In this document: in pieces, positions 44,420 through 54,420 of the stretch
Numbering within the stretch: the stretch's first letter is position 1
Layout: each line of letters opens with the position of its first letter
Assembly: GCF_008693005.1 (NCBI RefSeq)
Contig: NZ_VXKE01000016.1
Span: 62,001 to 126,000, forward strand
Direction of reading: 5' to 3'
DNA length: 64,000 nt
Origin: Helicobacter canis
Lineage (GTDB): Bacteria; Campylobacterota; Campylobacteria; Campylobacterales; Helicobacteraceae
Notes under the pieces: model-generated
What the model saw: the letters and a program-made list of their open reading frames with translations, nothing else
Databases searched by the model: none
What the model was told of the DNA's origin: nothing
Program-made: the position numbers and the translations under genes

Positions 44420-45066
44420 CGCGCGCTAGATTCTGGTGTGGAGCTAGAATCTAGGCTAGATTCTGCTGGGCTAGATTCTAGGGCTTGGCGTATATGCATG
44501 CAAAGCTCTTGCGTGATTTGGGCGATGTCTTTTGTGGCGTCTATTTCTATGGTGTGCTTGGCAGTGCTGTGCGCGGTGTGGATAATGCGATCTTGAATAG
44601 CTAGGAGATAGTCTATACCGCGCGTTTCTATGGCATCTTGTGTTTTTGTGCTTAGGCGATCTTGCAAGCTAGGCTTATCAATCACAAACACAAAGCATAA
44701 ATCCGGCACAATCCCTTGCGTGCTAAGGAGGTTTATGCTGCTAGATTCTGGCAGGTCCTTGGCATAGGCGATCCCAGAGATGAGAGAGCGATCAGCGATG
44801 ATTAAGCGATCAAGATTTGGCTTAATGACTTTATCGATATGCTCGGCACGATCGGCTAAAAAGAGAAAAAACTCCGCTTCTTTGCTTATGGGGCTTGCGG
44901 AGGGCTGTGAGCTTGTGTGTGCTTGCAAGATAAGCTCGCGCAAAGTCGCCCCAAGCGCACTGCCGCCGGGCTCTTTGGTAAAAATCGCTTGGGGGAAATG
45001 CTCGCGCAGGGCTGCGATTTGCGTGCTTTTCCCACAAGTGTCTATACCTTCTAGTGCTACATACAT
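44416..45066 (-). CDS. tmk: Thymidylate kinase
   Basis: Phosphorylates dTMP to dTDP. 216 residues: P-loop [11 protein letters not shown], the DR(S)-motif [13 protein letters not shown] and a LID-like region. The last 20 or so residues are an unusual Ser/Glu/Pro tail ([20 protein letters not shown]) encoded by three dispersed-motif copies or near-copies; normal enzymes end before it. It overlaps coaD by ten bases at the start and comF by four at the end. Confidence 0.94.
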   Translation of the reverse strand: MYVALEGIDTCGKSTQIAALREHFPQAIFTKEPGGSALGATLRELILQAHTSSQPSASPISKEAEFFLFLADRAEHIDKVIKPNLDRLIIADRSLISGIAYAKDLPESSSINLLSTQGIVPDLCFVFVIDKPSLQDRLSTKTQDAIETRGIDYLLAIQDRIIHTAHSTAKHTIEIDATKDIAQITQELCMHIRQALESSPAESSLDSSSTPESSAR

Positions 45067-45545
45067 TGCGCACGCTCCTTAATGAAGTGAAATACGGATT
45101 CTGGGATTAGGTGGGAGATTTTGCCATTATGCTCTAGGATATTACGCACGATAGAGGAGCTAATGAAAGCGTGCTGCAAAGTTGGCATAAAGTAAATAGT
45201 ATCAAGCTCTGGGTTTAGCGAGGAGTTGGTATAGCCCATTTGTAATTCATACTCAAAATCACTCACCACGCGCAAGCCACGGATTAGGAACTTTGCATTG
45301 TGCGTTTTGGCAAGATCAGCAAGCAGCCCACCAAAGGAAATGCAAGCAACATTGCTAAAATCTTTGGTAGCAAGCCGTGCCATTTCTAGCCGCTCTTGGA
45401 CGCTAAAGCGCGGGTTTTTTGACGCAGAATGCGCGATGGCTACAAGCACAGAGTCAAAGATCTCACTACTACGCTTAATAATGTCTAAATGCCCATTTGT
45501 AAGGGGGTCAAAGGTGCCCGGATATATGCCAATTGGGTGCTTCAT
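45057..45545 (-). CDS. coaD: Phosphopantetheine adenylyltransferase
   Basis: Fourth step of CoA synthesis, 4'-phosphopantetheine to dephospho-CoA. 162 residues: [20 protein letters not shown] with the T/HxGH nucleotide-binding motif, [15 protein letters not shown] and the [10 protein letters not shown] motif. The ATG at 45545 overlaps the ubiX stop as ATGA; a longer frame to 45653 merely runs through ubiX. Confidence 0.95.
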   Translation of the reverse strand: MKHPIGIYPGTFDPLTNGHLDIIKRSSEIFDSVLVAIAHSASKNPRFSVQERLEMARLATKDFSNVACISFGGLLADLAKTHNAKFLIRGLRVVSDFEYELQMGYTNSSLNPELDTIYFMPTLQHAFISSSIVRNILEHNGKISHLIPESVFHFIKERAQCM

Positions 45546-46174
45546 CGCGCGCTTTTCTTTTTGGGGTTTTTTGGCTTGCTTGGGCTTTTTGTGTGTGTTT
45601 GTGAGCCCCAACGCTTGTAGAGATTGTTTGGGATTTGCAAAATATCTAGCCATTTTCCATAGAGAAAACGCTCCATTTCTTGGAGATTTTTGGGATAAGA
45701 GTAGTAGGCGATGATGGGCGGGGCGATGATGACTTGTAGCATTGCAAGCTTGTGGAGATGCTCGCAGGCAATGGCATTGAGCGGCATTTCCCTAGGGGCT
45801 AGCAGCAAGGTTTTGCGCTCTTTTATCATCACGCTTGCTGTGCGCGTAAGCAGTGTATCACTAATGCCGCAAGCGATCTTGGCAAGTGTATCCATACTTG
45901 TAGGGATAATCGCCATAGCCTCCGCGCCAAAGCTCCCAGAAGCCACCGGCGCGCCGATGTCATCATCGCGCCAAATTTGCGCACTTTCACACACTGCTAG
46001 CAAGCTAGATTCTAGCTCGCTAGAATCTAGCCCTAGCTCATATTTCGCGCACTCTATCACACCCCTTGAGATGATGATATGCACGCTAAAATCTTTAGGC
46101 AAATGCGCTAAAAATCCTTGTGCCAGCTGCACGCCACTCGCACCGCTAATACCTAAAATAAACTTCTTCCCCAC
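45542..46174 (-). CDS. ubiX: Flavin prenyltransferase
   Basis: Makes the prenylated FMN used by UbiD-type decarboxylases in quinone synthesis. 210 residues from a GTG at 46174 with GGAAGG just upstream. Seen: [44 protein letters not shown] and [26 protein letters not shown]. In place of the usual variable loop, residues about 47-60 read [15 protein letters not shown], encoded by two opposed motif copies forming a hairpin at 46005-46030. The C-terminal tail is basic (KPKNPKKK). It starts 19 bases after the ppc stop. Confidence 0.92.
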   Translation of the reverse strand: MGKKFILGISGASGVQLAQGFLAHLPKDFSVHIIISRGVIECAKYELGLDSSELESSLLAVCESAQIWRDDDIGAPVASGSFGAEAMAIIPTSMDTLAKIACGISDTLLTRTASVMIKERKTLLLAPREMPLNAIACEHLHKLAMLQVIIAPPIIAYYSYPKNLQEMERFLYGKWLDILQIPNNLYKRWGSQTHTKSPSKPKNPKKKSAR

Positions 46175-46193
46175 TAGAATCCTTCCTTTAGTT

Positions 46194-48974
46194 TTAGCCC
46201 GTGTTGCGCAAGCCTTGCGCGATACCAATGATTGTGGAGTGGATTTGCTCCATTAGGCGTGCGCGCTTGGCTTCATACGGGGTGCTTAGATACTGCTTGA
46301 TAAGCTCAATTTGCAAGAGATTGAGCGTCATCACAGAATCGTTGCGCAAGAAAATGGACTTTTGCAAAGTGGGCTCGCTATCAAGGAGATTGCTCTCCTT
46401 GCGGATAGCAAGCAGCATTTGGGCGGTTTTGTCGTATTCTTGTGTGATTTGATTCCAAATCGATTGCGCTATCGCGGGATCTTGCACGAAGTCGTTATAC
46501 TGCTTGGCGATACATAAATCGACTTTCAAGAACGCCTGCGAGATATTGCTAATGGTTGCAGCGAAGAATTCAGACTCTGCATAGCACTCTTGCAGGGCGG
46601 ATAAATCCACCGCGCTAAGTGCGCTTCCTAACCCATACCACGCAGGGATTATGGAGCGATTTTGCGTCCAAGCAAAGACCCAAGGGATCGCGCGCAAGTC
46701 TTCTACCTTGGTCGTGTCTTTGCGCTTGCTGGGGCGTGAGCCTAGGTTTAGCTGCTGGATAAAGGCAAGCGGTGTGGCGGCTTTGAAGTAGTCTATAAAG
46801 CCCTGTGTCTCATACACAAGCTTGCGGTAGGTTTTATAGGAGATATGAGAGAGCTCTTCCATAAGCTGCTTATGGTGGGGATTGATAGAGCATTTTGCAG
46901 CGATATTGGTGGGCATTGTGGCTATCTCTTGTGCGCAGAAGACATCATAGCTTGTCTTTTTGAGTAGGGCTGCCATTGTGGAAGAGAGGAAGAATTGTGC
47001 TGAAGAGCTATTAAGGTATTTAGAGCTAATGACTTCGCCTTGTTCGGTGGTCTTTAAAAACCCTTGCACACTTCTAGGAGGAGAGGCTAGCAGGGCGGAT
47101 TCTAGTGTCCCGCCTCCACGGCTCACGCTACCGCCTCTTCCGTGAAATAGCACAAACTCCACACCAAGCTTGCTCTCTAGTGCCTTTAGCTCTTGGATCG
47201 CACCATAAAGGCTGTAGTTACTCGCAAATATCCCGCCATCTTTACTAGAGTCCGAATAGCCAACCATAATCTCTTGCCGCATACCAATATCGCGCAGATA
47301 GTGTGAGTAGTGCGGGTTTGCCACGAGTGTGCGCATAATGCCCCCAGCGCGATTTAGGTCATCAATCGTCTCAAAAAGTGGCGTGATCGCAATGCGCGCG
47401 CGCAGTTTGTCTTCTTCTCTTGTGTTGCTAGATTCTGCCCTAGAATCTAGCTTTTTGCTCGGCTTCCAAAGCCCTGTTTGCTTGGCAAACCACAGCACAC
47501 AAAGCAGATCGCTTGCATCAGTAGTCATTGATAGGATAAAGGTTTTTAGAATATTTTCGTTGATATACTTTTTCCCCCAGACAATGCGCATAAAAATCTC
47601 AATGACATTTTGCGCGCTTTCACTAAGCTGATCTTGAATCGTGCCTAGCTCAAGCTTAGGGCGCGCTAGCGCGGTGTTTAGCACTTCGATTTTGCGCTCT
47701 TCTTTATAGCTCATAAAGTCATTATCACAGACTCCAAGCAGGCATAGAATCTCGCTAAGTGCTTGCGCAAAGACATCTTTATGCTCTCTAAAATCTAGGC
47801 GCATAAGGTGGAATCCGCCTAAAAGCACAAAACGTCTAAATTGGCGTAAATATTTACTAGAGACACTATCAAGGCTTTCAATAAGCATATCTGCATCAGC
47901 GATTAGCTCTTGTGGGCAGGAGTAGGTATGTGTGATCGTGCTTGGCGCATTGACAAAGACAAGGCGATTTTGCAGCTTTTTGATCATTATGTAGAGTTTC
48001 GCGCGGAAGGGCTCGCTAGCGCAAACTTGCGCGATCTTTTCATCAAGGATTGGCATTTCTTTTTGGAGAGATTTGCTAAGGCTGGGGGAAGTTTGCGTGC
48101 AATCGCTGCAGATAGATAGCTCACGCACAAGTCGCTCGAGCTTTTTGATATAAAAGTTGATAATGAGCTTATGCTGGATTTTCATCACTTCTGTCATTAG
48201 ATCATTGGTAACAAATGGATTCCCATCTCTGTCCCCGCCTATCCAGCTTCCTAAGCGAATTGGCGAGTGTTTGAGTGGGTGCTCTAGCATAGTTTCGATG
48301 TATTCAAGCACCTTTTGACTAGATGGTAAAACAGAATTCTCCACGATGAAAAGTAAATTATCTAGCTCAAAAAGCACTTCGATCTTTTGTGTGCGGACAA
48401 GATTGGTCTGCCAAAGGAGATGGAGGCGGTATTGGATATGGTCTTTTGCCTTTTTGTCCCCTAGCTCAAAGATTTTGCGCAGATCTTGTGTGATTTCAGA
48501 ATGTGCTTCCAAAAATGTCCTGCGCCTAGATTCTGTGGGGTGGGCAGTGAAGACAGGATAGAAGCAAATAGATTCTAGGATTTTGTCTAAATCTTGCTTA
48601 TCAAATCCCCTGTGCAAAAGATCATCATAAGCATTTTGGATACGATCTAGGGGATTTTTGCGATCGATATTAAATCGCTCTTCGACAATGTTGATTAGGA
48701 TATTATAAAGAGAAAATGCCTTGATAATCTCTAGGGTCTTGCCTGCACGATTGATGATGTGCAGCTCCTCGCGGATTGCTTGGAAGTTTGATTGATCCTT
48801 GGTGGTGCTGGTGTTGGCTTGGAGCTTGGAGTTTAGCGAGAGAAAAAAGTCGCATACTTCTCTATCGACTTTTTGGAGCATTTCTATCATTATTTCGCGG
48901 ATAAATTGGATCTCTTTGTCTAGGGACTGCCCATTGAGCATTGGCGTGGATTTGGGTGCGGTGGCTTGACTCAT
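46194..48974 (-). CDS. ppc: Phosphoenolpyruvate carboxylase
   Basis: Carboxylates PEP to oxaloacetate (anaplerosis). 926 residues: FTAHPTESRRRTFLEAH with the catalytic His near residue 155, GSWIGGDRDGNPFV, FHGRGGSVSRGGG with the second site, and the canonical C-terminus ending RNTG. Full length and apparently active. One motif copy encodes an insert, KLDSRAESSNTRE, in a surface region near residue 510. H. pylori is not usually reported to have this enzyme. Confidence 0.95.
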   Translation of the reverse strand: MSQATAPKSTPMLNGQSLDKEIQFIREIMIEMLQKVDREVCDFFLSLNSKLQANTSTTKDQSNFQAIREELHIINRAGKTLEIIKAFSLYNILINIVEERFNIDRKNPLDRIQNAYDDLLHRGFDKQDLDKILESICFYPVFTAHPTESRRRTFLEAHSEITQDLRKIFELGDKKAKDHIQYRLHLLWQTNLVRTQKIEVLFELDNLLFIVENSVLPSSQKVLEYIETMLEHPLKHSPIRLGSWIGGDRDGNPFVTNDLMTEVMKIQHKLIINFYIKKLERLVRELSICSDCTQTSPSLSKSLQKEMPILDEKIAQVCASEPFRAKLYIMIKKLQNRLVFVNAPSTITHTYSCPQELIADADMLIESLDSVSSKYLRQFRRFVLLGGFHLMRLDFREHKDVFAQALSEILCLLGVCDNDFMSYKEERKIEVLNTALARPKLELGTIQDQLSESAQNVIEIFMRIVWGKKYINENILKTFILSMTTDASDLLCVLWFAKQTGLWKPSKKLDSRAESSNTREEDKLRARIAITPLFETIDDLNRAGGIMRTLVANPHYSHYLRDIGMRQEIMVGYSDSSKDGGIFASNYSLYGAIQELKALESKLGVEFVLFHGRGGSVSRGGGTLESALLASPPRSVQGFLKTTEQGEVISSKYLNSSSAQFFLSSTMAALLKKTSYDVFCAQEIATMPTNIAAKCSINPHHKQLMEELSHISYKTYRKLVYETQGFIDYFKAATPLAFIQQLNLGSRPSKRKDTTKVEDLRAIPWVFAWTQNRSIIPAWYGLGSALSAVDLSALQECYAESEFFAATISNISQAFLKVDLCIAKQYNDFVQDPAIAQSIWNQITQEYDKTAQMLLAIRKESNLLDSEPTLQKSIFLRNDSVMTLNLLQIELIKQYLSTPYEAKRARLMEQIHSTIIGIAQGLRNTG

Positions 48975-48998
48975 ACTTGCTCCTTATTTCATCAAGTC

Positions 48999-49835
48999 TT
49001 AAGAACCTCTAAGCTGCTCTAATCTCTCGCGCTTAGTGCCAATATCAGTGATTTGTATGCCAAAGTTCCCATCAACAATCACCACTTCACCTTTGGCGAT
49101 GACTTTGTCATCAATCAGCACTTCTAGTGGGTCATTTGCTAGCTGATTAAGCTCTACAACACTCCCTATGTCCATAGATATGACATCTTTTAGCAGCATT
49201 TTCTTCTGCCCGATACGCACTTTGATGGTGAGCTTGACATCAAGGAGCATACCAATATTGCGGATTTCATCTGGGTTGAGCATTGCGCGCCCTTGAGAGT
49301 CGCCAGCAGATCCTGCACTATCATCGCTACTATCTGGGGTAAAAAGCTGCAAAAACGCCTGAGAAGCGAGAAAGAAAGTATTAGAAGCGATAGAGTTTAG
49401 TGAGAAAGAGAACTCGTACGCTTCTGTAAAGCTACCAAGCGCGCTAGCGTTTTGTATGATTTCTATCTTTTGTGGAGCGAAGCTGACTTTGGGGACATCT
49501 TTTTGCGATCCCATAGCTGTGGATACCGCGCCTAGGATATTGGAGTTGATTTCTTTGAGTGCATCTAGGTCATCGCTAGTTGCTTCGGGCTGGCTTTGTC
49601 CATCACCGCCTAGCATAAGATCTGATAAAGCGGTGGTAAGATCGATTGGGTTAAGGATAGCGATAGTGCCAATAGTATCGCCTGTAAAGCTGATGGTAGT
49701 TAGCACACAAGGAAAGTCTTTTACCAAATCAGCGATAGATCCACTTTTGACATTGGCGATGGTGGGGGTGCTACCAGTGAGCCCCTCTATCGTTTGTGTC
49801 GCTTCTTGGGCAAGAAGTTTGATAAATTGTTCCAT
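48999..49835 (-). CDS. fliY: Flagellar switch protein FliY
   Basis: C-ring component that works with FliM, FliN and FliG in motor switching, with a CheC-like phosphatase relation. 278 residues: N-terminal CheC/FliY-like domain with ALKEINSNILGAVSTAM and a C-terminal FliN-like SpoA domain (LTIKVRIGQKKMLLKDV, GSVVELNQLANDPLEVLIDDKVIAKGEVVIVDGNFGIQIT). It heads the downstream end of the flagellar block. Confidence 0.94.
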   Translation of the reverse strand: MEQFIKLLAQEATQTIEGLTGSTPTIANVKSGSIADLVKDFPCVLTTISFTGDTIGTIAILNPIDLTTALSDLMLGGDGQSQPEATSDDLDALKEINSNILGAVSTAMGSQKDVPKVSFAPQKIEIIQNASALGSFTEAYEFSFSLNSIASNTFFLASQAFLQLFTPDSSDDSAGSAGDSQGRAMLNPDEIRNIGMLLDVKLTIKVRIGQKKMLLKDVISMDIGSVVELNQLANDPLEVLIDDKVIAKGEVVIVDGNFGIQITDIGTKRERLEQLRGS

Positions 49836-49898
49836 TATTGTAATCCTTTGGTGTGCTTTAGTGCGCTAGATTCTAGCATTTTTTGCTTCTCTTGTAGT

Positions 49899-50966
49899 CT
49901 ATTCCTCTTCATCTTCACTCTCTTCATCATCGATTTTGTTTTTGCGCTGGGTTTCTAGCATTTCTAAAATCTCTTTGACTTTGTCTTTTTCTGTGAGAAT
50001 TTCTTCTTGGATTTTAATGCTCTTGCGGAAGCGTTGCAAGCCAATGGTGGCAAGGTATTTATCCCTACCATCAATGCTTACAATCACATCATTGCTCGCC
50101 GTTTCATTAAGCCGTATGACATCGCCATTTTGGAGATCTAGCACTTCTTTTAGGCTTAGATTTGTCCCACCGATAAAGGCTTCGACATTCACATCAGCCC
50201 CACCGATGAGAGCTTGCAGCTCTTTGTTGCGCGACTTTTTGCTGCTGGTCTCTCCTAGCATTAAATCCCTGCTGCCAAGGCGCGGCAGCACGGTTTCAAG
50301 CGAGATGACAGGGTAGCAGATATTGATCATACCGCTACTATGCCCGATGATAAGCTCCATAACCACCATAATGACAATTTCATTTTGCGCCACGATTTGC
50401 ACGACATTGGGGCTTGACTCTTTGGCATCAATACTTGGGAACATATCTGTTACAGAGCTCCACGCGTCCTTTAGTGTCTGCATAATCTGGCGCAAAATCG
50501 TATCAAGCAAATTGATCTCAATATCGCTAAACTCTCGCGAGTTGTCATAAGGATCGCCCTTGCCGCCTAAAAGCCTATCAATCATAGGGAAGACAATGCT
50601 AGGATTTATCTCCAAAACCCCTGTGCCATCAAGAGGCTTCATAGAAAAGACATTAAAGCTTGTGGGGCTTGGGAGACTCATTAGAAACTCTCCATAGGTC
50701 ATTTGATCAACACTATGGAGCTGGATTTCTACAATGGAGCGCATAATGGCTGAGATTTGACTAGAGAGCGCACGCGCCATTTTATCGTGGATCGAGCGGA
50801 AAGCGCGTAGCTGCTCCTTGCTGACACGATTTGGTCGTTTGAAGTCATAGAGCGTTACAGACTTTTGCGGGAGAATGTCTTGCTTTTGGAGTGCCTCATC
50901 GCTCTCGCCATCATCGACAGCTTCTAATAGGGCATCGATTTCTTCTTGACTTAGTATATCAGCCAT
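49899..50966 (-). CDS. fliM: Flagellar switch protein FliM
   Basis: Binds CheY-P and FliG in the C-ring. 355 residues: N-terminal CheY-binding LSQEEIDALL, the CheC-like middle domain with RPNRVSKEQLRAFRSIHDKMAR, GKGDPYDNSREFSDIE, and the C-terminal SpoA domain (DVNVEAFIGGTNLSLKEVLDLQNGDV). An acidic tail of about 15 residues ends the protein. It shares one base with the fliA stop. Confidence 0.95.
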   Translation of the reverse strand: MADILSQEEIDALLEAVDDGESDEALQKQDILPQKSVTLYDFKRPNRVSKEQLRAFRSIHDKMARALSSQISAIMRSIVEIQLHSVDQMTYGEFLMSLPSPTSFNVFSMKPLDGTGVLEINPSIVFPMIDRLLGGKGDPYDNSREFSDIEINLLDTILRQIMQTLKDAWSSVTDMFPSIDAKESSPNVVQIVAQNEIVIMVVMELIIGHSSGMINICYPVISLETVLPRLGSRDLMLGETSSKKSRNKELQALIGGADVNVEAFIGGTNLSLKEVLDLQNGDVIRLNETASNDVIVSIDGRDKYLATIGLQRFRKSIKIQEEILTEKDKVKEILEMLETQRKNKIDDEESEDEEE

Positions 50967-51655
50967 TATCTTTCTCCCAAGCTATTGCGGATTTTTTTAA
51001 TCACTTCTTTGGTGATTTGTGAGATTCTAGACTCTGTGATGTTTAAGATTTCTTTAATCTCGCTGAGATTTAGCTCTTCTAGGAAGTAGAGCTGTATGAT
51101 GAGCTGCTCGCGCTTTGAAAAGGTCTTTAGGACATTGTGGATTTTCTCTATCAGCTCTTCTTTTTCTAATTTGTCGATGATATTGGTAGGCTCCATTAGA
51201 TTGTATTGCTCATCGATTGGCACAAGCATATAAATATCTGCAGCGATCTTTGCTTCTCTAATTTTCTCCACACTCTCACCTAGCACGCCAGAGAGATACT
51301 CATCACTAGGCTCTTCTTCATGCTCGTTGAAGTATTTGCTCACTTCCATGTCGATTGCTTTAATAAGCTTGCGGCTTGCGCGCGAGATTACATCAAGTGA
51401 GCGCAGATAATCAAGCATAGCCCCATATACGCGCGATTTCGCATAGCCCCAAAAGGAGTCATTCAAGCCTTCATCATACCGCCTAGCAAGCTTGATAAGC
51501 TCTTCTGTGCCTATGGAGATAAGCTCGCTTACTTCAAGGTGCGATGGCAGTCGCTCTTTCATACGATATGCCATAGCCTTTACTGCTGGGAGATATTGAA
51601 TGGCGAGTTGATCTTGGGAGAATTGCTTCTCGTTTGCGTAGCCGTTGTTTCTCAC
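50966..51655 (-). CDS. fliA: Flagellar sigma factor sigma-28
   Basis: Directs late flagellar genes. 229 residues with regions 2 (SELISIGTEELIKLARRYDEG...FWGYAKSRVYGAMLDYLRSLD), 3 and 4 (FSKREQLIIQLYFLEELNLSEIKEILNITESRISQI). The ATG overlaps the upstream small-protein stop (ATGA). Promoters of class-3 genes would be its targets; none was searched for here. Confidence 0.94.
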   Translation of the reverse strand: MRNNGYANEKQFSQDQLAIQYLPAVKAMAYRMKERLPSHLEVSELISIGTEELIKLARRYDEGLNDSFWGYAKSRVYGAMLDYLRSLDVISRASRKLIKAIDMEVSKYFNEHEEEPSDEYLSGVLGESVEKIREAKIAADIYMLVPIDEQYNLMEPTNIIDKLEKEELIEKIHNVLKTFSKREQLIIQLYFLEELNLSEIKEILNITESRISQITKEVIKKIRNSLGER

Positions 51656-51996
51656 TTTTGTACCTTTTTCTTAGGAGTAGCTTTCTCTTCAGTGAAGTCA
51701 AAATTGTTGATAAACTGCCTAATTGCGCGCGCCTGCCGCTCTGTTTGGTCAAACTCACTATCAAAATACTCTAGCTGCCGCTCGATAAAGTCCTTATTGG
51801 CAAGCATAGAGCGTTTGGGCTCGATGATATAGATATAAATCGCTGCCATTGTGAGAGAGATTAGATACATAGAGATCGTTACAACAATGGTCATAAACAG
51901 CATATGTTCTGGCTCTTCAAATTTCATAATCCCAATGGCAAGCCCTATGAAAAACCCAGCCACAACAGAGAGATTGATAAAATTTGATACACGCAT
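51652..51996 (-). CDS. Small two-helix membrane protein in the flagellar operon
   Basis: 114 residues. Two helices (about 8-24 and 31-53) then a basic/acidic cytoplasmic tail ending in Lys-rich TPKKKVQK. The position between flhG and fliA is conserved in H. pylori (HP1033 as I recall), but the function is unknown. Overlap with fliA suggests coupled translation. Confidence 0.75.
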   Translation of the reverse strand: MRVSNFINLSVVAGFFIGLAIGIMKFEEPEHMLFMTIVVTISMYLISLTMAAIYIYIIEPKRSMLANKDFIERQLEYFDSEFDQTERQARAIRQFINNFDFTEEKATPKKKVQK

Positions 51997-52005
51997 AGTA
52001 GTCCT

Positions 52006-52866
52006 TTACAAATATCCTAGCAAACGCTTGAAAAAGCTTCCAATGCTTTTCTTTGGTGTATTAAGCATATTATGTTCCACTTTGTTGATGAGATTCTGCG
52101 CTACTTCTTGCATTGTTATGGAGAATATGTTGTGCGGCTCGCTCTGGCAGATAAGCTTGCGGTGTAGTATCGCCTTCTTTACTGCGGCATTATGCTCAAA
52201 GCCTCCAAGTAGTGTGAGTGAGAGATTGGGGATATTTGCCTTAGCGACATTGGAAATCGTGGTGAAAACTTGGGTGATTTGGTTGGCAGAAGAAGCCATA
52301 TTGACAAGCATCATACACTCATTGGTAAATTTGGAGCTTACCTTTAGCATAGCGTAGGCATCGGCTTTTGCGCTTGGCTCCGGTGTAGTGATGACAATGA
52401 TGTGATCACTTGCTTGCAAAAATGCCTGCGTAAGCGTGCTAATCCCAGCACCCGTATCGACTATCACATAATCAAAGAGATCCCAAATCGCAGCCTCACT
52501 AGCAAAGTCTGCAAGCATACTTGAAGCAGAATACTTAAGGATCTCCTCCCCACTATCGCCCGGGATTAGGTAGAGTCCTTTGCTAATTTCATAGACTACT
52601 TCCTTAAAATCCGCCTGCCCTTTGAGCGCGTGTAAGATGTTTTTCTCCGTTTTTACGCCAAAGATTAGATCAAGATTTGCTAGCCCAATATCTGCATCAA
52701 ATACACCGACTTTATAGCCTAGCTGATTGAGCGAGTAGGCGAGATTTGCCGAGATATTGGACTTGCCTACACCGCCTTTGCCTGAAGTTATGGCGATAAA
52801 TTTTGCGGTGCTTTTTTTGCTAGCTTGCATCATAGATTCTAGGTTGGCAGCTTGGTTTCTTTGCAT
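52006..52866 (-). CDS. flhG: FlhG (YlxH/FleN), MinD-like ATPase controlling flagellar number
   Basis: 286 residues: deviant Walker A SGKGGVGKSN at 28-37, VGVFDADIGLANLDLIFG, VIVDTGAGIS, and a C-terminal amphipathic region (IGSFFKRLLGYL) for membrane binding. The N-terminal NQAANLE (4-10) resembles the DQA-xx-L helix that activates FlhF GTPase. It lies directly after flhF, its partner. Confidence 0.94.
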   Translation of the reverse strand: MQRNQAANLESMMQASKKSTAKFIAITSGKGGVGKSNISANLAYSLNQLGYKVGVFDADIGLANLDLIFGVKTEKNILHALKGQADFKEVVYEISKGLYLIPGDSGEEILKYSASSMLADFASEAAIWDLFDYVIVDTGAGISTLTQAFLQASDHIIVITTPEPSAKADAYAMLKVSSKFTNECMMLVNMASSANQITQVFTTISNVAKANIPNLSLTLLGGFEHNAAVKKAILHRKLICQSEPHNIFSITMQEVAQNLINKVEHNMLNTPKKSIGSFFKRLLGYL

Positions 52867-52875
52867 ACTAGCTCC

Positions 52876-54420
52876 TTATTGGGCTTTGCTCGGGTAGAAA
52901 AACCCACTAATAAGACAATCGGCTAGATACATATTATCTGCTACGACAACATCGCTTGGCACTTCTTGTCCTATGGTTAGGTAGCTTATGGGCTTCTTAG
53001 TCTCATACACGAGTGAAAAGATATTGCCAAGTCCGCGCGCTTCATCAAGCTTGCTAAAGATGAAGGTATCTACCCCAAGCTCGCCAAAGGCATTGTATGC
53101 ATCTTTTAGGTCTTCGTATTTTGTGCTAGCAGAGAGCACGAGTGTTACATCGATTTTATACTCATCATTGCGGATAAATCGCTTTAGCTCATTGATTTTC
53201 TCTCTATCGTGCTGGGAGTGCCCAGCAGTATCGATCAAAATATAATCACAATAGCTTAGGGCTTCAATTTTATTGATAAAGTCATCACTCTCGCTCGCAG
53301 AATCTATGCTAATGCGCATTTTTCTCGCATACCACGCAAGCTGCTCCATAGCTCCAATGCGATAGTCATCAAGCGTGATAATGCCGACCTTTTTCTTCTC
53401 AGGTAGAATCTGGGAGTAGCGCGCTGCAAGCTTTGCTAGTGTGGTGGTTTTGCCAACGCCTGTGGGACCCACTAGCATAATGATCTTTTTGCCCACGCTA
53501 TTTTCCTTGCGGCAGTAGATCATCTTGCGCAGCACTTCGCGGAAGTATCGGCGGATTGTCTGGCTCTGCTCGCGCATTTTTAGCGGCATAAACTCCAAAC
53601 TTAGGCGCATAATCTCTTCTAAATGCGCTTTGTTCATACCGCTATTTTTGGCGATACGATAGATTTCGGCAAATTCTTTGGGGATTGCTACGCTCATATT
53701 TTTGGGGGATTTTTCGTCCCACAAGGTGTTTTGTATGAGCTTGATTTTGTCGTTGAGCTTTTTTAGCTCGCTTTGGATTTCTTTGATATTGTTTGTCTCA
53801 TCAATAGGCGTGAAAGTCGCTTGAGCTTTGGGGCTAGAATCTAGCTTTTTCTCCACTTCACTTGGCGCGCTCTTGGCTTTTGCGCGCTCTTGTGTAGGCT
53901 CTAGTGCATCGGCATAGCCTTTGGGGATTTTGGGGATAGATTCTACCTCTGCTAGCTCGATAGGCTCTCTTGCTTTAGGCTCTTTGGCTTCTTGTGCTTT
54001 GGCGATGAGTGCGCTAGCTTCTGGCATAGAAGTGGGCAGCCCTGCGAGCTTGCTTATCTCGCGCACGGTGTTTGATAGCTCGATAGTTACATCATCATCA
54101 AAGATATGGCTAAGGCTGCGCTGCTTTTTCTTCGCGGCGATTTCTTTCTCCGCTATGGCTTCAAGCCGCTTTTGGATGCTATTGTTTGGCAGGGGTTTGG
54201 CGATCTCTTCTTGCGTATGTGTGGAAGTCTGTGGGGCTTCTTGTAGGGGCTTAGCAGCAGAATCTTCCACGCCCACAACTAGCTCATAAAGCGCGCTTTG
54301 GTTTAGGCTCTTCTTGCGCACTTCTTGGGTCTTTAAAATCATCGCATCATCGCCTAGCTCATCGCGCGCTTTTTTGAGAGCTTCTGCTGGTGTCTCTCCT
54401 GTGAAAGTAAAGGTCTGCAC
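52876..54420 (-). CDS. flhF: FlhF, SRP-type GTPase placing polar flagella
   Basis: 514 residues: an N-terminal basic/helical region, a long low-complexity acidic/Ala middle (about residues 60-200) and an SRP-type NG domain with GPTGVGKTTTLAKL near residue 317, ITLDDYRIGAMEQL, ILIDTAGHSQHD and FSKLDEARGLG. The start is GTG at 54420 with AAGGAG six bases upstream. The first 62 bases overlap the 3' end of folK in another frame. Motif copies sit in the middle region only. Confidence 0.94.
   Translation of the reverse strand: MQTFTFTGETPAEALKKARDELGDDAMILKTQEVRKKSLNQSALYELVVGVEDSAAKPLQEAPQTSTHTQEEIAKPLPNNSIQKRLEAIAEKEIAAKKKQRSLSHIFDDDVTIELSNTVREISKLAGLPTSMPEASALIAKAQEAKEPKAREPIELAEVESIPKIPKGYADALEPTQERAKAKSAPSEVEKKLDSSPKAQATFTPIDETNNIKEIQSELKKLNDKIKLIQNTLWDEKSPKNMSVAIPKEFAEIYRIAKNSGMNKAHLEEIMRLSLEFMPLKMREQSQTIRRYFREVLRKMIYCRKENSVGKKIIMLVGPTGVGKTTTLAKLAARYSQILPEKKKVGIITLDDYRIGAMEQLAWYARKMRISIDSASESDDFINKIEALSYCDYILIDTAGHSQHDREKINELKRFIRNDEYKIDVTLVLSASTKYEDLKDAYNAFGELGVDTFIFSKLDEARGLGNIFSLVYETKKPISYLTIGQEVPSDVVVADNMYLADCLISGFFYPSKAQ

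Noticed and set aside
45546..45653. Longer N-terminus of CoaD from 45653
   Set aside because: The extra 36 residues lie within ubiX in another frame; the ATGA overlap at 45545 and the GTFDP motif near that start fix the shorter form.
45711..46256. Plus-strand open frame of 181 codons opposite ubiX
   Set aside because: It covers the ubiX coding sequence and part of ppc in antisense, has Ser-rich composition and lacks any family motif.
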